A stretch of DNA of 64,000 bases from Anaerococcus marasmi (GTDB taxonomy: Bacteria; Bacillota; Clostridia; Tissierellales; Peptoniphilaceae): the NCBI RefSeq assembly GCF_900290195.1, contig NZ_OLMF01000004.1, forward strand, positions 671,501 to 735,500. The letters run 5' to 3'. The notes below the pieces were generated by a model that was given only the letters and a program-made list of their open reading frames with translations, ran no database searches and was not told the DNA's origin. Both the position numbers and the translations under genes were made by a program. Within the stretch, counting starts at the first letter, position 1. Each line of letters begins with the position of its first letter. Shown one piece after another: positions 43,397 to 51,854 of the stretch.

Positions 43397-46351
43397 ATGC
43401 ATAAAAAACTTGCCGCTCTTGTTGGAAAAATAATACTAGTTGTAATATTATTTGTAGCTGGCCTTGGAGTTATTTTTGCTGGCATGACTGGTGGAGCAAT
43501 ACTAGAAGTAATGAAGACTGCTCCCAAAATTGACGCTAACAGCATAAAATACGAAATGAGCCAAAACTCAACAATAGTGGATGAAAACGGAAACGAAGTC
43601 GATTCGATTGCTACAAGCGAATACAGACAGATAGTAGATTATAAAGACATACCTAAGAATTTAAAAAATGCATTTGTCGCAGTTGAAGATGAAAGATTTT
43701 ATAAACACAATGGTATAGATCCCCTATCAATCATAGGTTCTGCTGTTGAGAATATGAAGGCAGGATCAATCGTAAGGGGTGGATCTACTATAACCCAGCA
43801 GCTTGCAAGAAACACCTATCTCTCTAATGATCAGACTTATGAAAGAAAGATAAGGGAGATTTATCTTGCTCTTGAAATCGAAAAATATCTCGACAAAGAT
43901 GAAATCCTAGGAGCCTATCTAAATAGGGTCTTTATGGGACAAAATTCTTACGGAGTTCAAGCTGCAGCTAAGACTTACTTCAATGAGGACGTATCCGAGC
44001 TTAATCTTGCCCAATGCGCATCTCTTGCTGGAATTGTCCAATCTCCTTCAGAAAACTCACTCTATAAGTCAATTAAGACTAGTGAAGTGACTGACCAAAG
44101 AGTCCTAGGTGAATTTAGCATAGAAGGAAATAAATACTCAGCTGTATATAATGAAGCTCCTTACAAAAGAGAAGAATATGTATTAGACAAAATGCTAGAA
44201 AATGGCTATATCGACGAGACTCAATACAAAGAAGCCAAAGAATTTGACGTAGCAAGCACAGTAGAACCAGCAGAAAGGTCCAACACAGAAATCGCTAGCT
44301 ACTTTAACTCTCTTCTAGAACGTCAAGTAGTTAATAAACTCATGGACGTCCTAAATATTTCTGAAAACCAAGCCTGGGATAAGCTCTATTATGGAGGACT
44401 TAAGATCACAACGACCCTAGATAAGGACTTACAAGGAAAACTTGAAGATATATATGCTGACTTTTCAGAATATCTCATAGGTAATAGCCAAGGCCTAGGC
44501 TACGCTCCCCTACTTGATTTATCCTATGATAACTGGGGAAATATCGTTAACTCTAGCGGTGGCTTACTCTATTACAAGAAAGCAAATCTCCTAGATGAAA
44601 ACAACGACCTCTTCCTAAATTCAGATGAGGCCTGGTATGACGATGCTGGAGACTTAATCCTTTCAACAAGCAAGGCTTACCTTGACCAAACCAAGCTTAT
44701 CTTTAAAGATTTCTATTCCTTGGATGAGACAAATTCCAACCTTAGAACTCATAGGACAGGTCGTATAGAATTTGAGTCCAACGAAGATATCTATACAGAT
44801 GAGAATGATAATATAGTTATTAGCAAGAAATATCTAGATAATAACCCAAATCTTTTTACAGCCTATGACGATGGATCTATTAGCCTTAACAAGGACTATT
44901 ACGATATAGACCTAAACGGTGTAATCCAACCTCAATCATCATCTGTAATAATCGATCAGAAGACCGGCCATATCAAAGCCTTGATGGGAGGGCGTGACCA
45001 GGAAGGAATCAATATCTTAGATAGAGCATCAAGTGTTCCAAGACAACCTGGTTCATCAATCAAGCCTATAGCAACTTATACAGCTGCCCTAGATAATGGC
45101 TTTAACCTTGCAACTGGTGTAGACGATGTTCCATTCGAGATGACCGAAAATGGCGAAGCTTGGCCTGTCAATGTATATGGCTACTACATGGGCTACACTC
45201 CTATAAGAGAAGCTATCAAGATGAGTATAAATACAATAGCTGTATCTACCCTTAATAAGGTAGGAATCGATACAAGTCTTGAATATCTAAGAAACTTTGG
45301 CCTAATCAAAGACAACGGCAAAGATTATTTCGTAACCAAAGATGAAAATCCTGATACAAATGACGAAAACCTAGCAGCCCTAGGAGTCGGTGCTATGAGT
45401 CACGGACTCACTACACTCGATATGACCGCTGCCTACGCAGCCCTTGCCAATAAGGGTGAGTACAATGAACCTCTTACCTTCTCAAAGATAACCGACTCCC
45501 AAGGAGAAGTAATCTTCGATGAAGAAAATCTAGTTAAACACACAGTAACAAGTCCAGAAACAGCCTATCAAGTAACTTCTGCTCTAGAAAGTGCAGGCGA
45601 ATACTATGGAAATATCCACCTAAACGGAACAGATTACGCAACCAAGACCGGAACAACTGATGATAAGACAGACTTCTGGTGCGTAGGATATACTCCTTAC
45701 TACACGGTTGGAGTTTGGATGGGAGCTGATAATCAAAACATCCACTTAAACAGCAACAGTGTAGATAGGGCAGCTCTAATGTGGAATGTTATAAATACAG
45801 AAATACTCGCTGACAGCGAACCTGTTAGTTTTGAAGAACCAGATGGTATAAGACACATGGAAGTAGACACCATAAGTGGTAAGCTTCCTACAGATGCTTC
45901 AAGGGCAGATCCACGTGGTACTGTCAAGGAAGAAATCTTTGGTCCAGAAAACTATCCAAAAGAAGAAGACGACATGCACAAATGGGCTTATATAGATTCA
46001 AGAAACAATCTATTGGCAAGTGATGTCACACCAAAGTTCTTTACTCAAACTAGATCATTAATAGCTGAAAAAAACGAATATGATCCTAACAAGTTCAATG
46101 GCATTATTCCAAGAGACTGGGATTACAGGATGCCAACAGTCTACTCAACCTTAGTCTATACACCACCAAAAGTGGAAAATTATAGGGATAAGGACAAAGA
46201 CAAGGATAAAAATGATAAGGATAAGAACACCAAAGATGAAAACGAAAAAGAAAACGAAAATAAGGAAGAAAATAAAAATTCCACAACAGAGACACTTGAT
46301 AATCTGTTGAATAAAGAACCTACAGAAAATGATTCTGGATTAGGCAACTAA
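43397..46351 (+). CDS. Class A penicillin-binding protein (bifunctional glycosyltransferase/transpeptidase)
   Basis: This 984-residue protein has one membrane anchor (about 8-32), a GT51 glycosyltransferase domain (VAVEDERFYKHNGIDPLSIIGS and GGSTITQQLARN) and a transpeptidase domain with SxxK in PGSSIKPIATY, SxN in SINTIAVSTL and KTG in TKTGTTDDKTDFW. It polymerises and cross-links peptidoglycan outside the membrane. An insertion of about 130 residues separates the two domains. The last 60 residues are a Lys/Asp/Glu/Asn-rich low-complexity tail (DKDKDKNDKDKNTKDEN). It has its own terminator. PBP1A-like; no other PBP lies in the window. Confidence 0.96.
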   Translation: MHKKLAALVGKIILVVILFVAGLGVIFAGMTGGAILEVMKTAPKIDANSIKYEMSQNSTIVDENGNEVDSIATSEYRQIVDYKDIPKNLKNAFVAVEDERFYKHNGIDPLSIIGSAVENMKAGSIVRGGSTITQQLARNTYLSNDQTYERKIREIYLALEIEKYLDKDEILGAYLNRVFMGQNSYGVQAAAKTYFNEDVSELNLAQCASLAGIVQSPSENSLYKSIKTSEVTDQRVLGEFSIEGNKYSAVYNEAPYKREEYVLDKMLENGYIDETQYKEAKEFDVASTVEPAERSNTEIASYFNSLLERQVVNKLMDVLNISENQAWDKLYYGGLKITTTLDKDLQGKLEDIYADFSEYLIGNSQGLGYAPLLDLSYDNWGNIVNSSGGLLYYKKANLLDENNDLFLNSDEAWYDDAGDLILSTSKAYLDQTKLIFKDFYSLDETNSNLRTHRTGRIEFESNEDIYTDENDNIVISKKYLDNNPNLFTAYDDGSISLNKDYYDIDLNGVIQPQSSSVIIDQKTGHIKALMGGRDQEGINILDRASSVPRQPGSSIKPIATYTAALDNGFNLATGVDDVPFEMTENGEAWPVNVYGYYMGYTPIREAIKMSINTIAVSTLNKVGIDTSLEYLRNFGLIKDNGKDYFVTKDENPDTNDENLAALGVGAMSHGLTTLDMTAAYAALANKGEYNEPLTFSKITDSQGEVIFDEENLVKHTVTSPETAYQVTSALESAGEYYGNIHLNGTDYATKTGTTDDKTDFWCVGYTPYYTVGVWMGADNQNIHLNSNSVDRAALMWNVINTEILADSEPVSFEEPDGIRHMEVDTISGKLPTDASRADPRGTVKEEIFGPENYPKEEDDMHKWAYIDSRNNLLASDVTPKFFTQTRSLIAEKNEYDPNKFNGIIPRDWDYRMPTVYSTLVYTPPKVENYRDKDKDKDKNDKDKNTKDENEKENENKEENKNSTTETLDNLLNKEPTENDSGLGN

Positions 46352-46376
46352 AAAATCCCCCATGAGGGGATTTTTT
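46350..46376 (+). terminator. Terminator after the PBP gene
   Basis: AAAAATCCCC, loop, GGGGATTTTTT directly at the stop codon. Confidence 0.9.
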
Positions 46377-46453
46377 GTAATATTATTTTAAGTTATCTAC
46401 ATTTTATAAATTTAATCCCTAGTGAAAAATTATATAAAAGTAAATTTCTCAAC

Positions 46454-46488
46454 AAAAAAACTTCCCAAGCTAAGCTGGGAAGCTTTTT
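46454..46488 (-). terminator. Terminator after the GlsB-like gene
   Basis: CTTCCCA/TGGGAAG stem with seven T on the minus strand and an A-run on the other side. Confidence 0.85.
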
Positions 46489-46503
46489 ATTGTTTTAATT
46501 CGA

Positions 46504-46767
46504 TTATTTCTTTGCCCCAGTAATCTTATCGTAAGCAAATAATAGGATTACTGCACCGATTACTGCGTATACGATCTGCATTACAAGTCCTGGGTTTGCT
46601 GAGTTAAATAATGTACTAAATATCCAGTTACCAACTCCACCACCGATTACTCCGACGATGATATTTGCACCAGTTCCCATTTGAGCATCTTTACCCATAA
46701 TTTTGCTTGCAATCCAACCTGCAATTGCTCCGATAATAATTGAAGCTATTATTCCATAATTACCCAT
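46504..46767 (-). CDS. GlsB/YeaQ/YmgE family membrane protein
   Basis: This 87-residue protein has three hydrophobic segments and the family's glycine-rich pattern: GAIAGWIASKIMGKDAQMG, NIIVGVIGGGVGNWIFS and YAVIGAVILLFAYDKI. Members are small stress-associated envelope proteins of unknown mechanism, in Gram-positives often near Asp23-type proteins (none seen here). The ATG at 46767 follows GAAAGGAGAAATT; an upstream in-frame TTG overlaps that site and is rejected. Confidence 0.92.
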   Translation of the reverse strand: MGNYGIIASIIIGAIAGWIASKIMGKDAQMGTGANIIVGVIGGGVGNWIFSTLFNSANPGLVMQIVYAVIGAVILLFAYDKITGAKK

Positions 46768-46936
46768 AATTTCTCCTTTCAAAAGTACGATGTACTTATA
46801 ATTTGATTAGCAACATCATTTGCTACTAATATATTTATATCCTTATTTTTATATTTTAAACATTTTTTTATATACAAGGTACAATGTATGAAAAGGTAAT
46901 TCTTATGTTATAATAGTTAATGGAGAGGAAAAAAGA

Positions 46937-47650
46937 ATGAACGAAATAAATATTTTAATAGTAGAAGATGAAAAAACTATATCCGATATAGTTAAAAATT
47001 ATTTGATAAAAGATGGCTACCAAGTCTTTCAGGCCTTCGATGGAGTAAAGGCGCTAGAGATTTTTAATGAGGAAGAGATCGATCTTGTGATACTTGATCT
47101 CATGCTTCCAATGCTTTCTGGAGAGGAAGTCCTTAAGGATATTAGAAATAGATCCCAGGTTCCTGTTATAATTACCTCTGCCAAGGTTGAGGAATTCGAT
47201 AGGATCCAAGGACTTAGGCTAGGGGCAGATGATTATGTAACCAAACCTTTTTCTAACAAGGAACTTGTAGAAAGAGTTAAGGCTGTTCTTAGAAGGATCG
47301 AAAAATACAATATCCCTAGGGCAGATATTATCAAGACAAATGACGGAAGACTTCTAATGGATCTTAAATACAATAGATTCTTAAAAGATGGCAAGGAAAT
47401 TTCCCTCACTAAGAACGAATTTTCTATTGTAAAGACCCTATTTTCAAGTCCAAACAAGATTTTTACAAGAGATGAGATAATAGAGCTTACCTTTGGTCTA
47501 GATTATGACGCCTACGACAGGGCAATAGATACTCATATCAAAAATATTAGACAAAAAATCGAGGACAATCCCAAAAAGCCTCAATACATCAAGACGATCT
47601 ATGGTATGGGCTACAAATCCGGTGGCGTAGATGACCTCGTTAAGGAATAA
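46937..47650 (+). CDS. Response regulator, OmpR family (second system)
   Basis: This 237-residue protein has a receiver domain (acidic EDEKT near residue 12, phospho-Asp in VILDLMLPM about 56, switch Lys in VTKPFSN about 105) and a winged-helix domain with IDTHIKNIRQKIEDNPKKPQYIKTIYGMGYK. The kinase gene overlaps its end by 20 bases, so this is a true pair. A TATAAT lies at 46909-46914 just upstream. Signal unknown; the third gene of the operon codes for an extracytoplasmic protein. Confidence 0.95.
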   Translation: MNEINILIVEDEKTISDIVKNYLIKDGYQVFQAFDGVKALEIFNEEEIDLVILDLMLPMLSGEEVLKDIRNRSQVPVIITSAKVEEFDRIQGLRLGADDYVTKPFSNKELVERVKAVLRRIEKYNIPRADIIKTNDGRLLMDLKYNRFLKDGKEISLTKNEFSIVKTLFSSPNKIFTRDEIIELTFGLDYDAYDRAIDTHIKNIRQKIEDNPKKPQYIKTIYGMGYKSGGVDDLVKE

Positions 47651-48956
47651 GTTAATCAAAAATTTCATAGCAGGAGTTCTTTCTTGTATATTGATTTATT
47701 CAATTCTTATAACCCTACTTGTAACCCTAAAATACTCGGACCTTTTAAAAATCGTAGATGATAAAAAGCCGAATCTAATAAGTGAATGGTTTATAAGACT
47801 TAATAATGACGAAAACATTTCATCTGAAGGTATGTGGGCTTATCTTGATGATTTAAGTAAGCAACAAAATGTCAATATCAAGTATTATGATGCGGATGGC
47901 AATCTTATTAAATACATCCATTCCCTTAAGGATGATGACCCTGATCATTTCAAGAGCAAATCCTACAATGTCTTTAATGCCGATAAGAAACAAGAAGCAG
48001 GAAAGATTCTAGTAGAGTATTCTGTTGACTATACTACTGTCAATAGGCTCCAAGACGATTTTAGGCAGGCAGTAATATATGCTATAACAAGCTCGCTTAT
48101 AATAGGCTTTGTCATAGCTATAATACTATCAACCAATATCTCAAAACCTATTGTAGAGATGAATGACTTTACTGTGAAGATCAAAGAGGGAATCTATGAA
48201 AGCCTTGCCGATAAAGAAAGTGATATTAGTGAAATTTCAAATCTGCAAAATAATATCAACTTCCTATCCGAATCTCTAAAAAAGCAAGAAGATATAAGGA
48301 TGCGCTATGCCCAAGACATATCCCACGAGCTAAGAACTCCCCTAACCAATCTTAAGCTGTATATAGAAGCCTTAGATGATGGGGTGATGGAATTTGATGA
48401 GACTACCGTCCAAAGCTTAAATGGAGAGATTAACAGACTACAGGTCCTTATAGATGGCCTCAAGGACTCCTTTAATGAAAGTGTGGAGATGGGTAAGCTA
48501 AACCTTGAAGAAGTTAATATATCTGAAATGCTTGATGGAATAGCAAATGGTTTTATGGCAAATTTCATCAATAGAAATATCAGCCTTAGCAAAGATATAA
48601 AGCCGGAAGTTTACCTAGTAACAGATAGAAATAAGCTTCTCCAAGTCATCCAAAATATCCTATCTAATGCCATAAAAGCCATAGACAGAGATGGAAACAT
48701 TGAAATTAAGCTTAGTGAATTCAACAAAAAAGTATTTATAGAGATTTCTGATGATGGAGTTGGGATTGATAGCGATAAGCTAGATATGATATTTGAAAGA
48801 TTCTTTAGGATAGATGATTCAAGAAACACCAAGACTAATGGAGTAGGCTTGGGGCTTGCTATTAGCAAAAACTTCGTTGAAGCCTTGAATGGGAAAATTG
48901 ACGTCAAAAGTAAGATTAACGAAGGTTCGAGTTTTATCCTAACTTTCAACAAATAA
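47631..48956 (+). CDS. Sensor histidine kinase, partner of the preceding regulator
   Basis: This 441-residue kinase has two membrane segments (about 10-33 and 150-170) around a 115-residue extracytoplasmic domain. HAMP-like and coiled regions follow (about 170-220), then the phosphoacceptor box (DISHELRTPLTNLKLYIEAL) and the ATPase domain with N box (IQNILSNAIKAIDRDG), G1 (EISDDGVGIDSDKL) and G2 (NGVGLGLAISKNF). The start overlaps the regulator gene; GGTGG lies 5 bases before it. The next gene follows 12 bases later. Confidence 0.94.
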   Translation: MTSLRNKLIKNFIAGVLSCILIYSILITLLVTLKYSDLLKIVDDKKPNLISEWFIRLNNDENISSEGMWAYLDDLSKQQNVNIKYYDADGNLIKYIHSLKDDDPDHFKSKSYNVFNADKKQEAGKILVEYSVDYTTVNRLQDDFRQAVIYAITSSLIIGFVIAIILSTNISKPIVEMNDFTVKIKEGIYESLADKESDISEISNLQNNINFLSESLKKQEDIRMRYAQDISHELRTPLTNLKLYIEALDDGVMEFDETTVQSLNGEINRLQVLIDGLKDSFNESVEMGKLNLEEVNISEMLDGIANGFMANFINRNISLSKDIKPEVYLVTDRNKLLQVIQNILSNAIKAIDRDGNIEIKLSEFNKKVFIEISDDGVGIDSDKLDMIFERFFRIDDSRNTKTNGVGLGLAISKNFVEALNGKIDVKSKINEGSSFILTFNK

Positions 48957-48968
48957 GTGCGGTGAATT

Positions 48969-50330
48969 ATGAGAAAAAATAAGAAAAGATCTGATAGGCT
49001 AAGGAGAAAAAGCGAAATCAGAATAGTAAAAAGTAGCAAAAAAGACAGACCAAGAAGGCCTCTTACAAGAAAACAAAGACTTCGCAAAAAGAAGATTATT
49101 AGAAGAAGAAGGATACTACTTCTTATCCTCCTTATCCTGATTTTTTCCCTAGGAAGTCTTATCTATAAGAGATTTACCTCCTACAAGTCCCCAGGCTATC
49201 CTAGCTTTAGGGACGAGGTTTTAGAGGGACTTACAGAAAATATCTTCGTAGCTAATACCGATGGCAGAAGTCTTACTAGTGCGGAAAAAATAGCTGATTT
49301 TGATAAACTCTATGAGTCTATAATAAGAAACTACCCTGTAAGTAAGGATAATAAAGATTATTTTGACAGGTTCGCAAAGGCCCATGATAGTTTAAGAAAA
49401 AGAGCGGGAAACTCAAAGACTGACCAAGAATACTTCGATATTATTAGTGAAAGCCTATCTATCCTAGAAGATCCAAAAACTTTCATCCTTGATAAGGACA
49501 CTTATAACAATCTATTTGGCTACCACAAAAACAGCAAGGATACAAATATAGCCAAAGTCCTTGGCAATGACCAAGCTGTCGATAGATATAAGAGGATGAT
49601 TAATAAGGAAAATATCAACAAGGATATGATTATCGATAGTCCTAAGGCCTCGACTTTAATTGTTAGGCTTCCTGACTTTAATTCCAAAAATGTTGACTCT
49701 GATCTTGATTTAATTGCTGATAAACTTCAAAAAGGCTCAGTAGAATCAATCGTCTTTGACTTATCTAATAATACATCCATAGACTCAGCCTATGTAAATG
49801 AGTTTGTAACTTACTTTTTGGATAAGGACTATGAGGAAAAAGATATTTTCTTCTATAGGGGGAACCTATTTGAAGAAAAGCTATCTGATATGAAAGCAAA
49901 TGATCAAAGTCCCTATACAACTGGCAAGGTAAAGAATCTTGCTATTAAGTACAACAAGGAAGTAAGTAAATTTGACCTAGATGATTATACCTACTACGAT
50001 CAGATTGAGCTTAAACTTAAGAAAAAGGATGATTTCAAGAAAAGAAAAATCTTCGTCCTAACTAACGAAAATACTGCAAATCAAGCTATAAGATTTGCAT
50101 CGATTCTTAAGGATAATGGAGCATACACAATAAAAAACGCCTTAAGTTCAGATAATACTCCTAAGGATAGAATAGATTACCTATCCCCTGACCTCTTGCT
50201 TCTAGATCATGCTGGACTAATCCTTGCCATAAATACTGAAATTAGAGCAAGTGAAGATAAGATATTAGAATATGATCAAAGGATAAATAGTGAAAATCCA
50301 GATAAGGCAATGATGGAAATAGTAAAATAA
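48969..50330 (+). CDS. Membrane-anchored protein with a degenerate S41-protease-like fold
   Basis: This 453-residue protein has a very basic cytoplasmic start (about 1-50, Arg/Lys-rich), one membrane segment (about 51-66) and a large outer domain. The part from about 95 to 180 resembles the helical N-domain of tail-specific proteases. VESIVFDLSNNTSIDSAYVNEFVTYFL and IFVLTNENTANQAIRFASILKDNGAYTI (about 359-386) match the S41 core, where active enzymes have FDLRxNxGG and NxxTASASE. The catalytic Ser and the later GKG Lys are missing. It is the third gene of the two-component operon and might be a sensor partner or binding protein. The match is by eye. Confidence 0.6.
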   Translation: MRKNKKRSDRLRRKSEIRIVKSSKKDRPRRPLTRKQRLRKKKIIRRRRILLLILLILIFSLGSLIYKRFTSYKSPGYPSFRDEVLEGLTENIFVANTDGRSLTSAEKIADFDKLYESIIRNYPVSKDNKDYFDRFAKAHDSLRKRAGNSKTDQEYFDIISESLSILEDPKTFILDKDTYNNLFGYHKNSKDTNIAKVLGNDQAVDRYKRMINKENINKDMIIDSPKASTLIVRLPDFNSKNVDSDLDLIADKLQKGSVESIVFDLSNNTSIDSAYVNEFVTYFLDKDYEEKDIFFYRGNLFEEKLSDMKANDQSPYTTGKVKNLAIKYNKEVSKFDLDDYTYYDQIELKLKKKDDFKKRKIFVLTNENTANQAIRFASILKDNGAYTIKNALSSDNTPKDRIDYLSPDLLLLDHAGLILAINTEIRASEDKILEYDQRINSENPDKAMMEIVK

Positions 50331-50332
50331 AT

Positions 50333-50386
50333 AAAATCCCTTAGAGATTCTCGATTAAAAAGAGATGTAATCTAAGGGATTTTTTC
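50333..50386 (+). terminator. Terminator of the second two-component operon
   Basis: AAATCCCTTAGA (50334-50345) and TCTAAGGGATTTTTT (50371-50385). Long stem, strong T-run. Confidence 0.9.
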
Positions 50387-50519
50387 TGGGAATTTTCCAC
50401 AAAATAAAATTTAATGTTCCATTTTGCTAATTATTTTAATTATGAGATAAATTTCACACTAGCTTGTGAAGAAATATTTTTTATTAGAAAAGATCTTATA
50501 ATTTTATCCATAGAAAAAA

Positions 50520-50670
50520 GGGCTGTTGCAGAATGAATAAATCGTACCAATATCATTAGAAGAACCTCCACGGAAATTTTGCCTCCATCAGCCGGCAGGC
50601 ATAACTAAAAATTTCCTAAGAGAACCTTCTAACGATGGTACGATGATTATTCATAGTTTTGCAACAGTCC
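50520..50670. repeat. Palindromic miniature element, copy 2
   Basis: The 151-bp unit is in inverse orientation to the one at 30485-30658. The left arm CTGTTGCAGAATGAATAAATCGTACC matches the right arm of copy 1 except for GTACC in place of GTTCC, and the opposite arm carries GGTAC in place of GGAAC, so pairing is kept. The right end reads GCAACAG. On the minus strand the hairpin is followed by CCCTTTTTTC, so it could act as terminator for the gene ending at 50682. Confidence 0.85.
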
Positions 50671-50681
50671 TTAAGAATTTA

Positions 50682-51764
50682 TTATTTTCTAACGAATTCT
50701 TTTGATTTTCTCTCACCAAGTCTACCAGCGTAAGCCGATACTACTAGGGCAAGTACAAGTCCTACAAATACAAGTACTGATCCAACTGATGCCTTGTTAG
50801 AAGCATCTTCTGCTCCTTCTTTGGCGCTTTCTACAGTTTCGTCAACCTTATCACTTGCTTCATTTGAAAGTCTTGTGATTTCTTCACTTGCATTGTTAAT
50901 TGTCTTTTCAGCTTCTGTTGAAGCATCTTGCAAGCCGTTGTAGATATTTTCTGAAACTTCACTAGCTTCTTCTTCTGTAAGGTCTGTGTTTTTAGAAACT
51001 GCATTATCAATTGCTTCCTTATCAGCAGAATCTGCTATAGTTTTTGCTCTTTCAGATAATGAATCTGTTAGATCTTTTATAATTTGATCCTTGTTTTCTG
51101 GGTTTACTGCTAAATCCTTAACTGCAGCTGTGATTTCATCTCTAGATTCTTGAAGTTGTCCTTCTAGATAATCTGGTTGAAGTTCAGCAACTTCTGTATC
51201 TGCTAGATATTTTTCTAGATTTCCTTGAAGTTCTTCTGTATCAACGTCTGAAATATTAGCTCCTGCTTTCTCAAGTGCTTTGCTTGCTGCATCTCCTGCA
51301 AAATTTGAAACAGATCCTACAACTTTACCTGCTGCATTTCCTGCAGTTCCAGCAACAGAACCTATTACATTTCCTGCCATTCCGAGTGCTGAGGCTACTG
51401 CGTTAAATACTAGTGTTATTAGTAGTAGGATAGTTACTGCCCAAGTTACAATTCCGTGAAGAAGACCAGTTGATCTTGCAGAATATCCTGCGACATATCC
51501 TCCTGCACAGAATGAAATGATTAAGGTAATGATTGTCCAAATACCTGTACCAATTCCAATTCCTGCCATTGGGTCAGCGCTTGTTGGTGCAAATAAACCA
51601 AATCCTAGTGCTGCTGTTAGTAAGCTTAGAACAGCAAATACTGCTGCTGCACTTACAGCACCTGCTATAATTGAGCCCCAAGATAAGTTTTTACCAGCTT
51701 GGATAGGACTTGTTTCTTGTTCATAAACAGCCCTATTAACTCTTCTGTTATTCTTTTCTGTCAT
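50682..51764 (-). CDS. Membrane protein with an acidic coiled-coil-like insert
   Basis: This 360-residue protein has three hydrophobic segments in the first 125 residues (NLSWGSIIAGAVSAAAVFAVLSLLTAALGFGLF, GTGIWTIITLIISFCAGGYVAGYSA, LLHGIVTWAVTILLLITLVFNAVASAL). A Gly/Ala-rich stretch and a long Ala/Glu/Asp-rich helical region (about 170-325) follow, then a last hydrophobic segment (about 328-347) with a basic end. The first half resembles PhnA-like or YrzE-like membrane proteins with GGYVAG motifs. The middle resembles amphipathic stress proteins. Function unknown. It ends 12 bases from the palindromic element. Confidence 0.75.
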   Translation of the reverse strand: MTEKNNRRVNRAVYEQETSPIQAGKNLSWGSIIAGAVSAAAVFAVLSLLTAALGFGLFAPTSADPMAGIGIGTGIWTIITLIISFCAGGYVAGYSARSTGLLHGIVTWAVTILLLITLVFNAVASALGMAGNVIGSVAGTAGNAAGKVVGSVSNFAGDAASKALEKAGANISDVDTEELQGNLEKYLADTEVAELQPDYLEGQLQESRDEITAAVKDLAVNPENKDQIIKDLTDSLSERAKTIADSADKEAIDNAVSKNTDLTEEEASEVSENIYNGLQDASTEAEKTINNASEEITRLSNEASDKVDETVESAKEGAEDASNKASVGSVLVFVGLVLALVVSAYAGRLGERKSKEFVRK

Positions 51765-51854
51765 TTTTCCTCCTTATGATGTCAAATCATTTTCAATATT
51801 AAATACATAAGCATTTTCTATGCTTGCTGTATTATTATACCCAATTTTATCAAT

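Larger units (their letters stand above)
50331..50681. other. Intergenic region holding a terminator and palindromic element copy 2
   Basis: Between two convergent genes: terminator at 50333-50386, an AT-rich stretch without recognised signals (50387-50519), then the palindromic element at 50520-50670. No ORF of note. Confidence 0.8.

Noticed and set aside
43397-46351. The PBP as the missing division-cluster ftsI/spoVD
   Set aside because: It carries a GT51 glycosyltransferase domain, so it is a class A enzyme, not the monofunctional septal transpeptidase.
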